Source: Lachnospiraceae bacterium (GTDB lineage Bacteria > Bacillota > Clostridia > Lachnospirales > Lachnospiraceae). Taken from it: 6,135 bases of DNA. Of this stretch, positions 1 through 5,691 are shown in pieces; within the stretch, counting starts at the first letter, position 1, and every line of letters starts with the position of its first letter. Both the position numbers and the translations under genes were made by a program. Under the pieces are notes generated by a model, which did no database searches, was not told the origin of the DNA, and was given only the letters and a program-made list of their open reading frames with translations. The stretch spans positions 1 to 6,135 of the forward strand of contig VSNY01000208.1 in NCBI GenBank assembly GCA_009774535.1, given 5' to 3'.

Positions 1-96
1 CTGATAGAGCGCAACATGAGGAAAGAGGATTTAAGGCTTGCCGCTTGCCTGACCACAAATTTGATAGCCAACATGGGCAAAAAGGTGTTGCTTTGA
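1..96 (+). CDS. possible C-terminal end of a gene cut by the window edge
   Basis: Frame 1 is open from the window edge to a TGA at 94-96 and reads as 31 residues ending GKKVLL, with a mixed charged and hydrophobic composition (ERNMRKEDLRLAACL near the start). I do not recognise the family. A competing reading in frame 3 is open from base 3 to a TAA at 183-185 and is also unrecognised, so it is unclear which of the two, if either, is coding. If frame 1 is real, the gene ends about 125 bases before the AraC-family gene on the same strand. Confidence is low because only about 95 bases are visible and there is no start or motif to judge by. Confidence 0.25.
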   Translation: MIERNMRKEDLRLAACLTTNLIANMGKKVLL

Positions 97-180
97 ATAT
101 TCTGAAAAGTTATTGTAGTATAATGGAGCCATCCCATACTAGAGAACACAAAATATCGAGAAAATTTAAGATTTTGCTTG

Positions 181-191
181 TATAATATAAT
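181..191 (+). promoter_or_regulatory. candidate -10 box for the AraC-family gene
   Basis: Two overlapping TATAAT hexamers occupy 181-186 and 186-191, about 31 to 41 bases before the ATG at 222. No convincing TTGACA-like -35 box lies 16 to 18 bp upstream, which would fit a promoter needing an activator, possibly the regulator itself. Another TATAAT lies at 119-124 with a poorly spaced TTGAAT at 93-98. This is inference from hexamer matches in A+T-rich DNA. Confidence 0.35.
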
Positions 192-221
192 TACAGCGAC
201 ACAGGAAGGAGAAGGATACCT

Positions 222-1046
222 ATGAATAGTTGGAATAGCGGTATACGTAATGCAATTTGTTACATTGAAGAGCATCTGACCGAGGATATTGATGTAAATG
301 AAATCGCAAGCAAAGCATTTGTGTCAAGTTTCTACTTTCAAAAAATATTCAATGTATTATGTGGATTTACAGTTGGGGAGTACATCAAAAACCGCCGTCT
401 GACCCTGGCTGCTCAAGAACTTTGTTCATCCGATATTAAGGTGCTTGATGTTGCACTGAAGTATGGATACAGTTCGCCTGACAGCTTTGCAAGAGCATTC
501 ACTAAATTTCATGGGATAACGCCTTCCCAGGCAAGAGAAAAGAATTGCAGCCTAAATTCTGTTGCTCCGCTGAAAATAAAACTTACATTGGAGGGTGGTA
601 CTATGTTAGAGTATAAAATTGTGGAAAAAGAACAGTTCACAGTTATGGGAGTTTCTCGTAAATTCAATTCGGAAACTTCTTATCAAAAAATTCCTGAGTT
701 TTGGCAGGAACATATGAAAAGCGAGAATGGGAAAATCGTATGTGGAATGTATGGAATCTGCATGGACATTGAAGGTCAAAACTTTGAATATTTGATAGCT
801 GATAATTACAGTCCGGCAAGCGAAGTTCCTGAGGGATTGGAAACAAGAGTAATTCCAGCCGGGACATGGGCAGTATTTCCCTGTTATGGAGCATTGCCGA
901 AATCTTTACAGGATGTGAATACAAAAATATGGAGCGAGTGGCTTCCCTCCTGTAAGGTATATAAACTTGCAGGTAATTATAATATTGAGATGTATACGAA
1001 AGATATGAATTACAGCGAAATCTGGATACCTATAGAAAAGAATTGA
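222..1046 (+). CDS. AraC-family transcriptional regulator with GyrI-like effector-binding domain
   Basis: The product is a 274-residue cytoplasmic DNA-binding regulator. Residues about 8-106 are an AraC/XylS DNA-binding domain with two helix-turn-helix units: the first around 24-45 (DVNEIASKAFVSS, then YFQKIF), the second around 72-104 (VALKYGYSSPDSFARAF, then GITPSQAR, the classic family signature). Residues about 128-272 form a GyrI-like/AraC effector-binding domain, with W161 and EH in the first half, PAGTWAVF at 212-219 and a late glutamate in IEMYTK (E256), as seen in Rob- and BmrR-type drug-binding folds. By family knowledge it should activate genes, often for drug export or stress, on binding a small hydrophobic or cationic ligand. 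Start: ATG 222 has AAGGAG at 206-211 and GAAGGA at 211-216. It is transcribed towards the minus-strand remnants and ends at a hairpin. No obvious target gene is in the window. The ligand cannot be inferred. Confidence 0.93.
   Translation: MNSWNSGIRNAICYIEEHLTEDIDVNEIASKAFVSSFYFQKIFNVLCGFTVGEYIKNRRLTLAAQELCSSDIKVLDVALKYGYSSPDSFARAFTKFHGITPSQAREKNCSLNSVAPLKIKLTLEGGTMLEYKIVEKEQFTVMGVSRKFNSETSYQKIPEFWQEHMKSENGKIVCGMYGICMDIEGQNFEYLIADNYSPASEVPEGLETRVIPAGTWAVFPCYGALPKSLQDVNTKIWSEWLPSCKVYKLAGNYNIEMYTKDMNYSEIWIPIEKN
590..605 (+). promoter_or_regulatory. internal ribosome binding site and ATG at the domain boundary of the AraC-family gene
   Basis: GGAGGG at 590-595 is followed after 7 bases by ATG at 603-605, in frame, at Met128, exactly where the effector-binding domain begins. 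Initiation here would give a free 147-residue ligand-binding domain. The spacing and strength are as good as those of the main start. The motif codes for EGGTM, a linker that may be favoured for protein reasons, so the site could be incidental. By analogy, TipAL/TipAS is a known regulator whose drug-binding domain is also made from an internal start. Confidence 0.45.
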
Positions 1047-1118
1047 TAACCAGAAATCTTGGTGAATCCTTTTCAATTTCTTGATAGTTCACTTCCCAAC
1101 TGAATTAGAACTGCCACA

Positions 1119-1159
1119 AAATGCCGTTGCATGGATAAAAAACCCAGGCAACGGCATTT
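1119..1159 (+). terminator. strong hairpin, probable bidirectional terminator after the AraC-family gene
   Basis: AAATGCCGTTGC at 1119-1130 is the exact reverse complement of 1148-1159, giving a 12-bp perfect stem with a 17-base loop. On the plus strand the stem runs into TTTCTTTATC; on the minus strand it runs into TTTTGTGG. It lies 72 bases after the AraC-family stop and between convergent sequences, so it can end transcription from both sides. The T-runs are short, which keeps this below certainty. Confidence 0.75.
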
Positions 1160-1181
1160 CTTTATCACCGTTTCATCCTGC

Positions 1182-1361
1182 TCAACGGCGAATCCTTATA
1201 TGCCGGAGTTTTTTCATAACATTCTTCAAACCCATACGCTCCTGCTCCGACAGCTTCTGATATCGGATTTGAAGCTGCGTACACATAAGGGCAGTGAACA
1301 CATCCAGATAGGAACCTGGCACATTCAAAAGCGCAAAACTTTCTCTCCCTGGTACAACGAC
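1182..1361 (-). pseudogene. remnant of the 3' end of an unidentified gene
   Basis: On the minus strand a frame opens at 1361, after a TGA at 1362-1364, and closes at TGA 1182-1184. It reads VVVPGRESFALLNVPG and continues through FTALMCTQLQIRYQKLSEQE to a basic end (MKKLRHIRIRR). It has no credible start codon or ribosome binding site. I prefer this frame over the other two: one is cysteine-rich and odd in composition, and the third is broken by stops. The LSEQE...VMKKLR tail is vaguely like the ends of MarR-type regulators, but that is only an impression and I assign no function. It abuts the ATPase remnant in a different frame, so a deletion or insertion has joined two unrelated coding ends somewhere in about 1325-1361. 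Confidence 0.4.
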
Positions 1362-1507
1362 TCAACTGTTTGACGCAAAAACAGCAATGCCTGGATAATC
1401 GTAGTCTTTCCCATTCCATTGATTCCCGTTAATAAATTTAACGCCCTGCATTCTGCTAGAATTTCTTCAAAACATTTAAAATTTTTCGCATAATTACATT
1501 TAATCAT
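1325..1507 (-). pseudogene. N-terminal fragment of a RecF/DUF3696-like AAA ATPase
   Basis: Only about 60 codons remain of a family that is usually about 350-500 residues. The start is typical: MIKCNYAKNFKCFEE, then LNLLTG and the Walker A loop GINGMGKTT (G28-T36), followed by IIQALLFLRQ, the conserved helix after the P-loop. Homology appears to fail after SLYQGEKVLR, and the frame stops at 1325-1327. The signature, Q-loop, Walker B and C-terminal parts are all absent. GGAGGA at 1511-1516 sits 3 bases before the ATG at 1507, so translation of the stub remains possible. It lies 51 bases downstream of the DUF262 remnant on the same strand, as in an operon. Related ATPases (OLD-like, RecF-like) are partners in many anti-phage systems; that role is inference here. 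The stub cannot be a working ATPase. Confidence 0.75.
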
Positions 1508-1558
1508 AATTCCTCCGCTTAAAATAACAGATCGTAACCGTAAAGATCGCCTATGAAA

Positions 1559-2171
1559 CTATTTTCGCAGGATACTATCTATTAATTTTTTAATATCCGC
1601 GATCCTTTTTATTACCATCTTACGGTCTGGGGCTTTTAGTTGATAAAGATAATCGTTATCTTCACATAAATCCATATATTTTTCCTGAACCAGATCCCGA
1701 TTACGTACTAAATATTCTACCTGATCTTCTGACAGATTTTTGACAACATAGCACCATGACTCAAAAATTGCCTTATTTATTGGTCTGCGGCGGCTGTCAC
1801 GACTAATCTTCCGAAATGAATTTCTACCCATAAGGCGTCGCATACACTTCATAACATAAATAAATTCCGATCGGATTTTTTCTAATGTATGATCTTCTGC
1901 GCAATTTAAATATTTCATTCCTTTATTTAGAAATTCATCAATATTTCCTGTATAATCTTTCAGATTCAAATAACAAAATGAAACATACCTTAAGACAAAT
2001 TCCCGATCTAACATCCGCTCGCTTTTCACACTCCCGCCTTTGAAATGCCCTTGGAAGCTGATCATAATTGCATCCATTTAACTCTGGGAAAAACTCCATT
2101 TCTTCCAGAGTTAACGTTTTGTCCACCACGAATTCGCGCAAAGTCGTTACCCGCTGCAAACCATCAAATTT
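1559..2171 (-). pseudogene. DUF262 (GmrSD-like) gene remnant, N-terminally truncated and internally deleted
   Basis: Two minus-strand frames carry successive parts of one DUF262 protein. From about 2171 the first reads KFDGLQRVTTLREF, the D-G-x-Q-R-x-T-T-L signature of the family, then ELNGCNYDQLPRAFQRR, which breaks off near 2040. The second frame resumes near 2030 with SERMLDREFVLRYVSF, then IDEFLNKGMKYLN, RPINKAIFESW and a coiled C-terminal tail ending at TAG 1559-1561. In intact relatives, about 80-100 residues, including the NIFKRINTGG-type block, lie between LPRAFQRR and the RMLDRE motif; here they are gone and the join is out of frame. The N-terminal ~70-100 residues before DGLQR are also missing. 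DUF262 proteins include GmrSD and other modification-dependent or defence nucleases, but no activity is expected from this remnant. The region is visibly more A+T-rich than glnS. Confidence 0.8.
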
Positions 2172-2185
2172 CCTTGAAAAGAAAT

Positions 2186-2209
2186 TGCCTGAGCGGTCTG
2201 ACTCAGGCA
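2186..2209 (-). terminator. probable glnS terminator
   Basis: TGCCTGAG at 2186-2193 pairs perfectly with CTCAGGCA at 2202-2209, an 8-bp stem with an 8-base loop, 34 bases after the glnS stop. On the minus strand it is followed by ATTTCTTTTC (2185 down to 2176) and preceded by an A-rich run that can extend the stem. The plus strand also has a T-rich tract (TTCTTTTTG) after the stem. The DUF262 remnant begins just beyond this T-tract. Confidence 0.8.
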
Positions 2210-2242
2210 GGATACTTCTTTTTGAATTGCATTTCTTATTCT

Positions 2243-3910
2243 TTACGCTCCCGGCAGCTTAAAAGAACTCTTTAGCGAAACAATCCGGTTAAACACCAGC
2301 CGCCCCTTCACAGAATCTTTCGCATCCACACAGAAAAATCCATTACGTACAAACTGGAAGCTGTCATACGCCTTTGCGTCCGCCAACCCCTGCTCCACAT
2401 AACATTTCTTTTGTATCAGGGAATTCGGATTCAGGTTCAGACTTCCGTCTTCCTTATTATAGACGCCTTTTTCTTCATCTACCAGATTTTCAAATAACCG
2501 CACCTGCGCTTCGACAGAATTCGGCGCTGATACCCAGTGAATCGTACCTTTAACCTTTCTGCCGTCCGGGCTGTTGCCGCCTTTGGATGCCGGGTCATAG
2601 GTGCAGTGAATCACGGATACGTTTCCATCTTCGTCCTTTTCATATCCGGTACATGTTACAAAATAAGCCTGCATCAGACGCACTTCATTTCCCGGAAACA
2701 GGCGGAAATATTTTTTCGGAGGCTCTTCCCGAAAGTCTGCGCCGTCTATATACAGCTCGCGGGTAAACGGTACGGTACGCATGCCAAGTTCCGGGTTTTC
2801 CAGGTTGTTTTCGACCTGTAAGTATTCGGTCTGATCCTCCGGATAATTGTCAATCACTACTTTTACCGGATCGACCGCCGCCATTACCCTTGCTTTTTTC
2901 AGCTTTAAATCTTCCCGGATACAATATTCCAGCATTGCCATATCCGCAGTGCTGTTTGCTTTGGAGATCCCGCACAGCTCTACAAATTTTTGAATGGATT
3001 CCGGCGTGTAGCCGCGTCTGCGCAGACCGGAAATGGATACCAGCCGCGGATCATCCCAGCCGTCTACAATGCCGTCTTCCACCAGTTTTTTAATATACCG
3101 CTTGCCGGTTACAACGTTGTTCAGATACAGCTTGGCAAACTCAATCTGCCTTGGCGGATTTTTATATTCCAGTGAATTGACAACCCATTCATATAACGGC
3201 CTGTGATCTTCAAATTCGCTGGTACAAAGGGAATGTGTAATTCCTTCGATCGCGTCTTCCACCGGATGTGCAAAATCATACATTGGATAAATGCACCAGG
3301 TATCGCCGGTATTGTGATGTGTCATATGTGCCACACGGTAAATCACCGGGTCCCGCATATTGATATTACCGGAAGACATATCGATTTTGGCGCGCAGCAC
3401 TTTTTCCCCATCCGCAAACTTTCCGTTTTTCATATCCTCAAACAGCGCCAAATTTTCTTCGATGCTGCGGTTCCTGTTCGGGTCCTCTTTACCAGGCTCT
3501 GTCAGCGTCCCGCGGTATTCCCGCATCTGCTCTGCCGAAAGGTCCGAGACGTAAGCAAGCCCTTTTTGAATCAGTTTTACCGCTGCTTCATACATCTGTC
3601 CGAAATAATCAGACGCAAAAAAAAGCCTGTCCTCCCAGTCCGCGCCCAGCCACTGGATATCTTCCTTAATAGACTCTACGAATTCCGTCCGTTCTTTGGT
3701 CGGGTTCGTATCGTCAAAGCGCATATTAAATTGACCGCCATACTGTTTCGCAATTCCATAGCTTAACAGGATCGCCTTTGCATGGCCGATATGAAGATAG
3801 CCGTTCGGTTCCGGCGGAAAGCGCGTATGCACGGTATCATAAACCCCTTCGGCAAGATCTTTATCAATTTCCCTTTCGATAAAATTTCTGGATGTACTTT
3901 CGTTTTCCAT
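2243..3910 (-). CDS. glnS: glutaminyl-tRNA synthetase
   Basis: The product is a 555-residue class I aminoacyl-tRNA synthetase that charges tRNA-Gln with glutamine using ATP in the cytoplasm; the length matches the bacterial enzyme. The Rossmann catalytic domain carries FPPEPNGYLHIGHAKA at 31-46 (HIGH at 40-43), FDDTNP at 65-70, YDFAHPVEDAIEGITHSL at 211-228 and GWDDPR at 284-289. The C-terminal beta-barrel anticodon-binding region spans about 345-550, with GTIHWV at 455-460. The position of the KMSKS loop (VMSKR in E. coli) reads VTGKR at 267-271, keeping the Lys-Arg pair but replacing Met-Ser with Thr-Gly. Start: ATG 3910 has AGGAGG at 3926-3921, 10 bases upstream. It appears to be a single-gene unit between a terminator upstream and one downstream. 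Many Firmicutes lack GlnRS and use GatCAB instead; its presence fits Clostridia. No frameshift or truncation is seen. Confidence 0.97.
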   Translation of the reverse strand: MENESTSRNFIEREIDKDLAEGVYDTVHTRFPPEPNGYLHIGHAKAILLSYGIAKQYGGQFNMRFDDTNPTKERTEFVESIKEDIQWLGADWEDRLFFASDYFGQMYEAAVKLIQKGLAYVSDLSAEQMREYRGTLTEPGKEDPNRNRSIEENLALFEDMKNGKFADGEKVLRAKIDMSSGNINMRDPVIYRVAHMTHHNTGDTWCIYPMYDFAHPVEDAIEGITHSLCTSEFEDHRPLYEWVVNSLEYKNPPRQIEFAKLYLNNVVTGKRYIKKLVEDGIVDGWDDPRLVSISGLRRRGYTPESIQKFVELCGISKANSTADMAMLEYCIREDLKLKKARVMAAVDPVKVVIDNYPEDQTEYLQVENNLENPELGMRTVPFTRELYIDGADFREEPPKKYFRLFPGNEVRLMQAYFVTCTGYEKDEDGNVSVIHCTYDPASKGGNSPDGRKVKGTIHWVSAPNSVEAQVRLFENLVDEEKGVYNKEDGSLNLNPNSLIQKKCYVEQGLADAKAYDSFQFVRNGFFCVDAKDSVKGRLVFNRIVSLKSSFKLPGA

Positions 3911-3930
3911 AACTAAACTTCCTCCTAAAT

Positions 3931-3995
3931 CACAGCTGGTACGGTCTTACAAAAAACCAGCCGGTTACTTTATCTAAAAGAGTAACACAGCTGGT
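3931..3995. repeat. 10-bp direct repeat flanking the terminator, with an inverted third arm
   Basis: CACAGCTGGT occurs at 3931-3940 and again at 3986-3995. The inverted arm ACCAGC at 3956-3961 can pair with either copy. Pairing with the second copy makes the terminator; pairing with the first makes a smaller hairpin ending about 7 bases before the glnS ribosome binding site. The two structures exclude each other. Confidence 0.6.
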
Positions 3996-3999
3996 TTTT
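3951..3999 (-). terminator. terminator of the padR-DUF1700-DUF4097 operon
   Basis: AAAAACCAGC at 3952-3961 pairs with GCTGGTTTTT at 3990-3999, and inside it GTTACT at 3964-3969 pairs with AGTAAC at 3981-3986, making a long two-part stem. Read on the minus strand, the G+C part is followed by TTTTTT (3956-3951), 9 bases or more past the DUF4097 stop at 4008. T-runs are present on both strands, so it may work in both directions. It sits in front of glnS, whose promoter must overlap it or lie close by. Confidence 0.85.
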
Positions 4000-4007
4000 G
4001 CCGTCAA
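3979..4007 (-). promoter_or_regulatory. weak candidate promoter for glnS
   Basis: On the minus strand TTGACG (4007-4002) is followed after 17 bases by TACTCT (3984-3979). The -35 box is good and the -10 box is poor, with three of six matches. It lies immediately after the DUF4097 stop codon and overlaps the terminator stem, leaving a leader of roughly 60 bases before glnS. No T-box leader is present: the AGGGTGG(N)ACCGCG core is absent. Read-through from the upstream operon is an alternative source of glnS transcript. Confidence 0.3.
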
Positions 4008-5108
4008 CTAACTTTTTGTATTTTGAATTTCAATATTCCCGGACTCACAAATTATCTTAAGAAACGGTTTTTGATTCTCCTCAAGCGTTACATAGGTATC
4101 CCCCATTTTTTGACCTTCGATTTCAATCTCCCCATATTCCGTGCGCAGCTCATAACCATAATCCGACACATCCCGGCGCAGCTTAAGATCTACGTCTCCA
4201 TACTCTTCCTGGATACTTAAGCTGTCAAACGCCAGATCAAAAAAGCTGCAGTCACCGCTTTCTACTGACATCTGCATCTGTTCAAATACAGTCTGTTCGC
4301 CGTTAACGCTGCCATACGCGTTTTTCAGTTCCAGCCCCCGCATCGTCGTATCGTGGAAACGAATATCGCCGGATTCCATATAGATCTTCATATCCCCGGC
4401 CAGCGCCATATTTTCAAACAAAGCGTCTCCATACTCATTCGTAACGGTACAGCTGCCTCCCTGCGCCTGTTCCATCTGCAGATTTCCGGCTTCCAGCTTC
4501 ATTTCCATCTCCTGCGCCTGGATATCCATAAGATTAATATCTCCATATGCAGCCGTCGCCTGCAGGGTGTCCGCCTGTATTCCCTTACATGTAATATTCC
4601 CGGAATCTGTCAAAAAGAAAGCTTCTGACAGCTTTGCGTCTTTCGGCACCAATACCGTGATGGAAGCGGTTTCGCTCTCAGAAGTACCCGTGCCATTTCC
4701 CGGCCAGAGCCCAAACCAGAACCATTTGACCTGACCGAATCCGGCGGAATGTCTCAGCTGCATGGTTAAGAGCAGCTTCCCGTCTTTTACTTCCTTAAGC
4801 AGTTCACAGTAACCAGGCAGATCGTAAGAAAGGCTGTATGCATCGCCGTCTGTGCGTTCTACCCGGATATCCGCATACTCCGCCCGGATCTGTATACTTT
4901 CAAACGTCTGGGGTAACTCCTCACTTTGTTTCATCATGCCAGATCCTGTATCCTTGTTTTTTTCTTCCAGTGCGGGCGCATATACATGAATCCCTTTCCA
5001 ATCCGCGCCGATCCCGTAGATCCAGCCGCCTGTGACAAATCCGGCTATAGCCAATACGACCCCGGCGGCTGCCGTTGCCGCACAGAAAATTAAAAATTTA
5101 TTTTTCAT
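4008..5108 (-). CDS. DUF4097-family membrane-anchored beta-repeat protein
   Basis: The product has 366 residues. Residues 4-28 (FLIFCAATAAAGVVLAIAGFV...) form one hydrophobic segment after MKNK, a signal anchor that should put the rest outside the membrane. There is no proper lipobox: LIFC has Phe before the Cys. After a linker, residues about 70-366 are a DUF4097-type repeat region, predicted to fold as a beta-helix-like stack. Turns fall at G170, G189, G208, G227, G247, G266, G285 and G304, a spacing of 19-20, alternating between S/A-G-N/D and Y-G-D/S. A short Trp-rich insertion lies at 128-135. AAAGGAGG at 5124-5117 lies 8 bases before the ATG, and the start overlaps the DUF1700 stop by 11 bases, implying coupled translation. 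DUF4097 proteins such as LiaG and YvlB of Bacillus occur in envelope-stress loci; a role in sensing or shielding envelope damage is inference. The molecular function of the family is not known to me. Confidence 0.88.
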   Translation of the reverse strand: MKNKFLIFCAATAAAGVVLAIAGFVTGGWIYGIGADWKGIHVYAPALEEKNKDTGSGMMKQSEELPQTFESIQIRAEYADIRVERTDGDAYSLSYDLPGYCELLKEVKDGKLLLTMQLRHSAGFGQVKWFWFGLWPGNGTGTSESETASITVLVPKDAKLSEAFFLTDSGNITCKGIQADTLQATAAYGDINLMDIQAQEMEMKLEAGNLQMEQAQGGSCTVTNEYGDALFENMALAGDMKIYMESGDIRFHDTTMRGLELKNAYGSVNGEQTVFEQMQMSVESGDCSFFDLAFDSLSIQEEYGDVDLKLRRDVSDYGYELRTEYGEIEIEGQKMGDTYVTLEENQKPFLKIICESGNIEIQNTKS

Positions 5109-5691
5109 AATGTCTGCCTCCTTTGCGAATCATCTTTGCCATTCTGTGCAGCGTCCATGCCAGAAAGCGCCGGCACAAATGATAGATCCCATACGTAAAC
5201 GCTGAGCCGCTTCCAATTGCCAAAAGTCCGATTCCAACACAACTTAGAAACACCGGAATACTTTTCGTTAACACCGTAAATCCGGCGATAATCGTAAGCG
5301 GCCCTGCAATTACAAAACATGCCCCGCAGAGCAGAAAAGCAGCCAGAAGCAGCCATGCCGCTACAAACATACAAACCACTGCCACAACGCCTGACAGCAG
5401 TAAAGGCAGTCCAACCGGAACTCCAAATAATGCCAGCAGCGCAATCCAAACGGCATGGATACCGCCTCTGATATTTTTCACTGGTTCTACGGAATAATGA
5501 AACGCCATATTTTGGATAATCTGATCCGCCGCTTCCTGCGGGCTGCCAAGATCTTCAATAGCTTTTGCTTCATTTTCCTCTCCCGCATCCGCAAAATACT
5601 CCTCATAATAAGAAACAGCCTGGTTCCAGTCTTCTTTTGGCAGCCGTTTCAAACATATTTTCAGCTGTCTCATGTATTCTTCTTTATTCAT
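5098..5691 (-). CDS. DUF1700 (HAAS-type) membrane protein
   Basis: The product has 197 residues from ATG 5691. I chose this start because MNKEEYMRQL is the usual beginning of the family and GGAAGGGGG (5705-5697) lies just upstream; the frame is open 25 codons further up, but that part lies within padR. Residues 1-66 are a small helical cytoplasmic domain with the hallmark YYEEYFADAG at 28-37 and the LGSP turn at 48-51. Residues about 78-170 are very hydrophobic and form probably four membrane-spanning segments (around 80-100, 101-122, 124-142 and 146-168), ending in a strongly basic tail (RR, RKGGRHYEK). DUF1700 proteins are commonly encoded between a PadR regulator and a DUF4097 protein. The precise role is unknown; the arrangement suggests a membrane partner of the DUF4097 protein. 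The start overlaps the padR stop by 8 bases and the stop overlaps the DUF4097 start by 11. Confidence 0.9.
   Translation of the reverse strand: MNKEEYMRQLKICLKRLPKEDWNQAVSYYEEYFADAGEENEAKAIEDLGSPQEAADQIIQNMAFHYSVEPVKNIRGGIHAVWIALLALFGVPVGLPLLLSGVVAVVCMFVAAWLLLAAFLLCGACFVIAGPLTIIAGFTVLTKSIPVFLSCVGIGLLAIGSGSAFTYGIYHLCRRFLAWTLHRMAKMIRKGGRHYEK

Noticed and set aside
61..96. ParA-like fragment, from TTNL...GKKVLL in the left-edge frame
   Set aside because: The resemblance to the ParA Walker A helix and following strand is short, needs a gap, and the frame stops right after it; chance is as good an explanation.
1131..1373. An 80-codon plus-strand frame starting in the terminator loop
   Set aside because: Its ATG sits in the loop of the hairpin without a ribosome binding site, and it lies opposite the recognisable ATPase remnant.
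1165..1419. An 84-codon minus-strand frame across the remnant junction
   Set aside because: It is Cys- and Arg-rich with no motif. It runs antagonistically to the Walker A frame on one side and to the better 1182-1361 frame on the other.
3203..3766. A 187-codon plus-strand open frame opposite glnS
   Set aside because: It is antisense to a clearly intact, conserved synthetase gene, is rich in His, Arg, Phe and Cys, and shows no domain. It is a shadow of the glnS codon pattern.
3911..4007. T-box riboswitch upstream of glnS
   Set aside because: The leader is under 100 bases and lacks the conserved T-box core and the long specifier stem.
5070..5108. Lipoprotein signal on the DUF4097 protein
   Set aside because: The only early Cys follows F-L-I-F, which does not meet the lipobox rule requiring a small residue before the Cys. 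An uncleaved anchor fits better.
5105..5449. A 114-codon minus-strand frame inside the DUF1700 gene
   Set aside because: It is out of frame with a well-recognised membrane protein; its Trp, Cys and Gly-rich content is typical of a shifted reading of hydrophobic codons.
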